From Burkholderiales bacterium (GTDB lineage Bacteria; Pseudomonadota; Gammaproteobacteria; Burkholderiales; SG8-41), in contig DATAJS010000010.1 in assembly GCA_036262035.1 (NCBI GenBank), forward strand, positions 620,001 through 684,000: a stretch of DNA of 64,000 nt. Direction: 5' to 3'. Below the pieces are notes generated by a model that worked only from the letters and a program-made list of their open reading frames with translations, made no database searches and had not been told where the DNA came from. How positions within the stretch are numbered: position 1 is the stretch's first letter; each line of letters opens with the position of its first letter. The position numbers were made by a program, and so were the translations under genes. Below are positions 61,444 to 64,000 of this stretch, one piece after another.

Positions 61444-62868
61444 ATGGCGCAGGCGAGAGACATCAACGAAGCGTTCCGCGGCGGCGGGAGGTCGGTCGAG
61501 TTCCTCGATCGCATCAACCAGGCGTCGATCGTCATGCTGGCGGAGCAAGGCATCGTGCCGAAGGCGACGGCGGGCGCGATCGCGAAAGGCGTCGCCGAGG
61601 TCGCGAAACAGCCGTACGACGAGCGCTCGGCGGATTACCTCGATTACGAGCCGCGGCTGATCGCGGTTGTCGGGCCCGACGCGTCGCGGCTGCACAGCGG
61701 CCGCAGCCGCCAGGATCTGTCATCGACCATCGCGCGCATGAATCTGCGCGACGGGCTGCTCCAGGTCATCGAGGCGACGGTGCTCGCGCGCGAAAAGCTG
61801 CTGGCGCTCGCAAGCAGCCACACCGAGACGATCATCCCGGCGTACACCCACGGCGTGCAGGCGCAGCCGACCACGTTCGCGCATTACCTGCTCGCGCTCG
61901 CGTCCGCACTGGGCCGCAGCGTCGAGCGCCTGCAGCAACTCTACGCGCGCGTGAACAGGAGTCCCCTCGGCGCGGCGGCGCTCGCGACGTCGAGCTTTCC
62001 GCTCGACCGCGACCGGCTCGCGGCGCTGCTCGGCTTCCAGGGGCTCGTCGAGAACGCCTACGACGCGAACCACCTCGGCCCGGTCGACAGCGCGCTGGAG
62101 ATGGCGGGCGCGCTCTCCATCGTCGCAGTGCAGGCGGGGCAGTTCGCGCAGGACATCCACGCGCAGTACGCCGAGCCGCAGCCCTGGTTCATGCTCGCGG
62201 CGGGCGAGCTCACCGGTGTCTCCAGCATCATGCCGCAGAAGCGCAACCCGGCCGCGCTGGAGCAACTGCGCGCGCAATCGAGCATCCTCATCGGCGAGAT
62301 GCAGACGGTGACGCTGATCTCGCACAACAACCGCACCGGCATGTTCGATTACCGCGCCTACGATCCGGTGCCGTGCACGCGGGCGCTCGCGGTGCTCAAG
62401 CTCTTCCGGCAGGTCACCGAGGGAATCGTCGTCGACAAGGAGCGCGCGCTCGCCGAGGTGCACGCCGATTACTCGACCACGACCGAGATCGCCGACGCGC
62501 TCGCGCAGAAAGCCGACGTCCCTTTCCGCATCGGCCATCACTTCGCGTCGAAGCTGACCGATTACGGCCGGGGCAGGCGCATCCGCATCACCGACATTCC
62601 GTATGCGCAAGCCGCGCGCATCTACGAAGAGCAGGCGAAGCAGACGCTGCCTTTGAGCGAAGCCGAATTCAGGGAAGCGATCAGCGCCGAGTACATGGTC
62701 TACGGGCGCAAAGGCAAAGGCGGCCCGCAGCTCGAGGAAGTCAATCGCATGCTCGGCGCGGAAAGCGAAGCCGCCGGCGCCGAGCGCGCGTGGATCGCGG
62801 CGCGCAAGGAGCACCATGCGCGCGCGGAGGCGGATCTCGAGCGCGCGTTCAGCGCGCTCGCGAAATAG
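61444..62868 (+). CDS. Argininosuccinate-lyase-family protein (ArgH-like paralogue)
   Basis: A 474-residue member of the fumarase/aspartase superfamily, ArgH branch: HSGRSRQD (84-91; HTGRSRND in true ArgH), YTHGVQAQPTTFAHYL (135-150) and the signature GVSSIMPQKRNPAAL (258-272) with the catalytic Ser loop. The differences from ArgH consensus and the catabolic neighbours suggest a lyase for another amino-acid or aminocarboxylate adduct, not arginine synthesis. ATG 61444 was chosen since the in-frame extension upstream is repeat sequence. No ribosome-binding site is obvious. Confidence 0.88.
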   Translation: MAQARDINEAFRGGGRSVEFLDRINQASIVMLAEQGIVPKATAGAIAKGVAEVAKQPYDERSADYLDYEPRLIAVVGPDASRLHSGRSRQDLSSTIARMNLRDGLLQVIEATVLAREKLLALASSHTETIIPAYTHGVQAQPTTFAHYLLALASALGRSVERLQQLYARVNRSPLGAAALATSSFPLDRDRLAALLGFQGLVENAYDANHLGPVDSALEMAGALSIVAVQAGQFAQDIHAQYAEPQPWFMLAAGELTGVSSIMPQKRNPAALEQLRAQSSILIGEMQTVTLISHNNRTGMFDYRAYDPVPCTRALAVLKLFRQVTEGIVVDKERALAEVHADYSTTTEIADALAQKADVPFRIGHHFASKLTDYGRGRRIRITDIPYAQAARIYEEQAKQTLPLSEAEFREAISAEYMVYGRKGKGGPQLEEVNRMLGAESEAAGAERAWIAARKEHHARAEADLERAFSALAK

Positions 62869-62870
62869 CC

Positions 62871-62940
62871 GTCATTGCGGGGAGCGGCGGCGACGAAGCA
62901 ATCCCGGCGTCGTTACGTGCGCCAGGAGATCGCCACGTCG
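62871..62940. repeat. GTCATTGCGAGG dispersed repeat, partial copy
   Basis: GTCATTGCGGGGAGCGGCGG, CGAAGCAATCCCGG, and GTGCGCCAGGAGATCGCCACG, without a clear right end. This is a decayed or truncated copy directly after the ArgH-like stop codon. Confidence 0.75.
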
Positions 62941-63026
62941 CGGAAAGGGCCACGCCGCTGGTCGGTGCGGCTCGGGCCGCACCTCCCCGCGCAACGGCGT
63001 GCTTATGCGCCTGGCGGCGCTACGAA

Positions 63027-63434
63027 TTATTTCTTCGTCGCCGACGGCTTGCCCTCGACGAACGTCCCGCTGAGCTGCCCGCCCGAGGCCTTCACGTTGT
63101 AGACGCGCTCGCAGCCTTCGGGCGCGCCGGCGTCGACTTCGAGGCGCATCGAGTTGTCGTCCAGCATGATGCCGCTCGCCGGCAGGTTCTTGCCGCACGC
63201 GGGATTCTTGTAGCCGCTGGCCGTCACGCGCGAGGTGACGCGGCCGTCCTTGGTGACGTCCTTGATGTCGAGCTTGACGTCGGACATGGCCGAGCCGGTC
63301 GTCGCCTTGATGTTGCCCGAATAGCTGCCGGGCGGCGGCGCCTGGAACTTGCCGGGAAGCGCCGCTTTGGCCTGAGCGAACGCGGCGCTGCTGGAAAACG
63401 CGAGAACGACGGCGAGACATGCGGTGCGTAGCAT
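63027..63434 (-). CDS. Hypothetical exported protein, 135 aa
   Basis: Signal peptide MLRTACLAVVLAFSSSAAFAQ, then a beta-rich domain with two Cys (NPACGKNLPAS and EGCERVYNV) that may form a disulfide in the periplasm. Segments: PGSYSGNIKATTGSAMSD, VTASGYKNPACGKN, GQLSGTFVEGKPSATKK. Family not recognised. ATG 63434 has CAGGAGGCTCCC upstream. It follows the partial metal hydrolase gene on the same strand by 106 bases, where I see only a GC-rich hairpin (GCGCGCG..CGCGCGC). Confidence 0.72.
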   Translation of the reverse strand: MLRTACLAVVLAFSSSAAFAQAKAALPGKFQAPPPGSYSGNIKATTGSAMSDVKLDIKDVTKDGRVTSRVTASGYKNPACGKNLPASGIMLDDNSMRLEVDAGAPEGCERVYNVKASGGQLSGTFVEGKPSATKK

Positions 63435-63540
63435 GGGAGCCTCCTGGAATTGGTAAAGGCTTGTGCCTCGGCGCCCTGCAGCATCCGCCGTGCCCGCGCG
63501 CGCTCCTCACGCGCGCGTTGCGGCCCTAGTTCACGTCGAT

Positions 63541-64000
63541 CTACTCCGGAATCCCCAGCAGCCGCGCGGGGTTGCGCTTCATCATCTTGTCGATGTCGGC
63601 CTGCGATACGCCCGCCGCGCGCACCGCGGCGACCTGGTTCTCGATGCCGTCCGGCGGCGTCATCATGCCTTGCTGCCCGAGGTCGGTGGAGAGCACGAGG
63701 TGGTCGGCGCCGATCTCTTTCACCGCCTGCGCCACCGCCTTGGCGTCGACGCGGTCCCAGTGCGTCATCCACTGGTATTGCGCGGTCGGTCCGGTCAGGA
63801 ACTGGAGATAGCAGATCTCGATGAAGCCGCCGAGCTTGGCGACCTCGCGCGCCTGCGCGGTGGAAAGCCCCGGGATGTTGGTGAGGCCGTGAGTGACGAG
63901 GATGCTCTTCACTCCGAGCTCGCGGGCGCGCCGTGTCACCGCCACCACTTCGTCCGCGTGCACGTGGCCCGTCGCGAGGACGAGGTTCTCGCGCGCGACG
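63541..64000 (-). CDS. Metal-dependent hydrolase, DUF6282-like (5' end outside window)
   Basis: The frame stays open to the last base, so the N-terminus lies outside; about 152 C-terminal residues are seen. Motifs look like an amidohydrolase-type TIM barrel: LATGHVHADEVVAVTRRA, SILVTHGLTNIPG, IGADHLVLSTDLGQQGMMTP and the C-terminal KRNPARLLGIPE. His and Asp in TGH.H, VTHG and STDLGQ are likely metal ligands. I associate this pattern with DUF6282 proteins, whose activity is unknown. Confidence 0.8.
   Translation of the reverse strand, partial: VARENLVLATGHVHADEVVAVTRRARELGVKSILVTHGLTNIPGLSTAQAREVAKLGGFIEICYLQFLTGPTAQYQWMTHWDRVDAKAVAQAVKEIGADHLVLSTDLGQQGMMTPPDGIENQVAAVRAAGVSQADIDKMMKRNPARLLGIPE

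Overview
This 64 kb window is GC-rich and codes densely on both strands. It most likely comes from a betaproteobacterium, probably of the Burkholderiales type. The main reason is seven separate Bug/TctC-type tripartite tricarboxylate transporter (TTT) substrate-binding proteins with no TTT permease genes nearby. TauD/TfdA dioxygenases, class III CoA-transferases, PssA, a YheS-like ABC-F protein and SelO fit the same assignment. I see no rRNA, tRNA, CRISPR array, prophage or transposase.

Layout. 1-5.0 kb: the C-terminal part of a CzcA-type heavy-metal RND pump, a small conserved protein, an FAD oxidoreductase and a secreted-enzyme-like protein that appears to have lost its active site. 5-17 kb: two hybrid histidine kinases, a class III CoA-transferase, a GST, PssA, a SRPBCC protein and an ABC-F ATPase. 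17-28 kb: a TauD-type dioxygenase, an AI-2E family permease, an ACMSD-like amidohydrolase, an esterase, a Bug protein, a Lys/His-rich exported protein, an apparent methanethiol oxidase (SBP56)/SCO pair, an acyl-CoA dehydrogenase-fold monooxygenase and a luciferase-like enzyme. 27-33 kb: a Bug protein with E1 alpha and beta of a 2-oxoacid dehydrogenase, opposite an amidase and a second Bug protein. 34-42.6 kb: a tightly packed chemosensory operon (CheW, CheR-TPR, CheW, MCP, CheA-REC, CheB) that ends in a REC-histidine kinase instead of CheY or WspR. 42.8-50 kb: an HpaI-type aldolase, three Bug proteins, SelO, a GST and a very small ORF with an exceptionally long Shine-Dalgarno sequence and its own terminator. 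50-54 kb: a c-type-haem (Tll0287-like) PAS-GGDEF-EAL protein, YaiI, an internally deleted methyltransferase pseudogene and a dipeptidase. 54.5-64 kb: a CBS protein, TauD plus Bug, a patatin, TauD, then HMG-CoA-lyase/CoA-transferase/ArgH-like genes, a small secreted protein and a partial metal-dependent hydrolase.

Functionally, much of the window looks like scavenging of small organic acids: Bug receptors deliver ligands, class III CoA-transferases activate acids, and aldolases, lyases, dioxygenases and amidases break them down. It also carries substantial signalling capacity (two hybrid kinases, a chemosensory array and a c-di-GMP enzyme).

The intergenic spaces are full of short dispersed repeats of at least five families: GGATTCCCGC-type, GTCATTGCGAGG-type, GTGACGGAT-type, GGGGTCAG palindromes and GTAGCGCAGGCG hairpins. 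In several places a repeat runs into a gene and supplies its stop codon. One repeat pair brackets the tiny ORF, and one palindrome sits at the start of the broken methyltransferase gene.
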